This document shows positions 4,829-5,842 of a DNA stretch of 5,842 nt, piece after piece. The notes beneath the pieces were generated by a model. The model did no database searches and was not told where the DNA came from. It saw only the letters and a list, made by a program, of their open reading frames with translations. The stretch covers positions 1-5,842 of the forward strand of contig JAGLTP010000627.1 of the NCBI GenBank assembly GCA_023135215.1, given 5' to 3'. Positions within the stretch are counted from its first letter, which is position 1, and every line of letters starts with the position of its first letter. This stretch comes from Candidatus Heimdallarchaeota archaeon (lineage in GTDB: Archaea > Asgardarchaeota > Heimdallarchaeia > Heimdallarchaeales > Heimdallarchaeaceae). The translations under genes and the position numbers were made by a program.

Positions 4829-5722
4829 ATGACAGAATATGAGATAAGAAAGTATGATGAGTCATACATAGAAGATCAAGTTAAGATAGGTATGATGCTA
4901 GCAGAAAGGACATTTACGTATAGACAATCTTCTGTAGAACAAGTTAAACAGGTTTATTCAAGGGAGGATTTTGATCCTGAAACCAGATTATATTGTTTCA
5001 AAGGTGATGAGCTAGTAGGATATATTGGAGCTAGAGTAAGTGAAGTAGAAGAGGAGAAAATCAAAGTCGCACAAACACGTCTTGCATTTTATCTTCCCGG
5101 TCACGACAAAGCGTATGATTTACTCTATGATCATTTGGTAGAAGTTCTCAAGAATAAGGATGTTAAGAGGATAGAAACCGGACAAACTGTTGCTGAAGGA
5201 CACTATTATGAACTTGCTAAGAAGAAGGGTTTTCAGTTAGTTAGAGATGGAGTAAACATTTACCAATTTGAATTTTCCAACCTTAAAGATTTTGCAACTG
5301 ATTCAGAAGCTGGAGATTTTAACAAAGAAACTGAATCTGAACAAGTCATAAAAATGCTTGGAGAACTTTATACAGAAATTCCAGCAGAGAATATTCAGAA
5401 CGCTCTCAATAATTATGCTGAAAATGAAAATGTTGTTGCGAATAGAGTACTTCTGAAGGATGGCAAAGTTGTTGCTTATGGCTGTGCAACCAAAGGTCAA
5501 CATCCAGAATTTGTTAATATCAGACTGTTATGCAGTGATAATTCAGAACATAAAAAACATATTACAACTGAGTTAGTGAAAAAATGCAAGGAGAACGGAT
5601 TCGAAAAAGTGAATGTATTCCTTAATCCCGAGAATCCAGTAGATGCTCAAGAAGGGAAAGATATCGAAACTATTGGTTTCGAGAAAATTGGTTCTTTTGA
5701 AACTTTGAGTAAGGAAATATAG
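4829..5722 (+). CDS. Tandem GNAT-fold acetyltransferase-like protein
   Basis: This 297-residue protein is about twice the size of a single GNAT domain. The N-terminal half (about 4-150) shows the usual order: an initial strand and helices, ELVGYIGARV as strand 4-like segment, AQTRLAFYLPGH as the strand before the acetyl-CoA loop, helix AYDLLYDHLVEVLK, and GHYYELAKKKGFQLVRDG, the GNAT ending with a Tyr in a helix followed by a Gly-Phe turn. The second half (about 165-295) repeats this more weakly: VLLKDGKVVAYGCATKG, EFVNIRLL, ITTELVKKCKENGFEKVNV, and IETIGFEKIGSF. The pyrophosphate-binding R/QxxGxG/A loop is not recognisable in either half; the first has LPGHDKAYD, the second SDNSEHKKH. It may therefore have low activity or be a GNAT-fold binding protein. 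The substrate cannot be told. The ATG fits a leaderless promoter, and a hairpin covers the stop codon. Confidence 0.82.
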   Translation: MTEYEIRKYDESYIEDQVKIGMMLAERTFTYRQSSVEQVKQVYSREDFDPETRLYCFKGDELVGYIGARVSEVEEEKIKVAQTRLAFYLPGHDKAYDLLYDHLVEVLKNKDVKRIETGQTVAEGHYYELAKKKGFQLVRDGVNIYQFEFSNLKDFATDSEAGDFNKETESEQVIKMLGELYTEIPAENIQNALNNYAENENVVANRVLLKDGKVVAYGCATKGQHPEFVNIRLLCSDNSEHKKHITTELVKKCKENGFEKVNVFLNPENPVDAQEGKDIETIGFEKIGSFETLSKEI

Positions 5723-5751
5723 AGAATATTTTCTCTACTTATACTTTTTTT
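5720..5751 (+). terminator. Hairpin and T-run between convergent genes
   Basis: TAGAGAA (5720-5726) pairs perfectly with TTCTCTA (5731-5737) around TATT, and seven T bases follow at 5745-5751. It overlaps the stop codon of the acetyltransferase-like gene, and its palindrome separates the two convergent stops. On the plus strand it should work as a terminator; on the minus strand the T-run is missing, so its effect there is less certain. Confidence 0.6.
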
Positions 5752-5842
5752 CTGATGGGTATACTTAAACCATATCCCATTAGAGAACAGACAAATGCAA
5801 ATGCAAGTACAATCGCAGGAGCATAAGGTAAGTAGCTAAAAA
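5739..5842 (-). CDS. C-terminal end of a membrane protein (5' part outside window)
   Basis: On the minus strand an open frame enters at the right edge and ends at TAA (5739-5741), giving 33 codons. The peptide has a hydrophobic stretch, PAIVLAFAFVCSLMGYGL, that fits a transmembrane helix, followed by the short basic tail SIPIRKKV, expected of a helix with its C-terminus in the cytoplasm. The family cannot be told from this much. Its stop lies 16 bases from the convergent acetyltransferase-like gene. Confidence 0.6.
   Translation of the reverse strand, partial: FSYLPYAPAIVLAFAFVCSLMGYGLSIPIRKKV

Noticed and set aside
5303..5503. Minus-strand open frame inside the GNAT-like gene
   Set aside because: It is antisense of a well-supported gene and has no start signals.
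1..5842. Mobile element or antiphage defence island
   Set aside because: I found no transposase, integrase, terminal repeats, nuclease, or restriction-modification motifs in any supported frame.

Overview
The window looks like archaeal chromosomal DNA: AT-rich and densely packed, with TATA-type promoter elements about 25-37 bases ahead of several start codons, at least one apparently leaderless gene, and TTG as well as ATG starts. The 361-residue radical SAM/SPASM protein resembles a mainly archaeal family (AF1577-type), and the regulatory proteins (AbrB-like hairpin plus winged helix, a possible cyclin-fold protein) also fit archaea. An Asgard or other mesophilic uncultured lineage is possible, but the sequence does not settle the lineage. 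I see no rRNA, tRNA, CRISPR array, insertion sequence or phage gene.

Layout. Bases 1-323 (minus) hold the N-terminal part of a zinc-ribbon membrane protein. A divergent promoter region (324-477) separates it from a radical SAM/SPASM peptide-modifying enzyme candidate (478-1563, plus). That gene meets a minus-strand regulator-like gene tail to tail, the two stop codons sharing the four bases TTAA. Read from the top, the minus cluster runs: a 293-residue helical protein, possibly a diverged TFB/cyclin-fold protein (4157-3276); a polytopic membrane protein resembling a membrane metallopeptidase whose HExxH motif has become HQLFH (3310-2573, overlapping the previous gene); and an AbrB-like plus winged-helix protein (2492-1560). 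The last gene has no ATG, GTG or TTG at its proper 5' end. It seems to start at an ATT codon placed 7 bases after a strong GAGGTG ribosome-binding site, which adds 89 residues to the protein predicted from the first conventional start.

A regulatory region (4158-4419) holds a direct repeat with 11-base period, an inverted repeat near a possible promoter, a TATA-like box, and a hairpin with T-run. To its right on the plus strand are a small charged protein (4420-4788) and a two-domain GNAT-fold protein (4829-5722) with a well-placed leaderless promoter. The right edge holds the C-terminal end of a membrane protein on the minus strand (5739-5842), 16 bases from the end of the acetyltransferase gene, with a hairpin between the two stops.

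The three minus-strand genes probably form one transcription unit: two overlap, and the third follows after 80 bases with a weak promoter of its own. Two of the three look like regulators and one is a membrane protein, which would fit a membrane-linked transcription control module; this is inference from gene order and fold impressions only. The most useful observations are the ATT start with hidden AbrB domain, the HQLFH site, the radical SAM enzyme without visible substrate peptide, and the structured 4158-4419 region.
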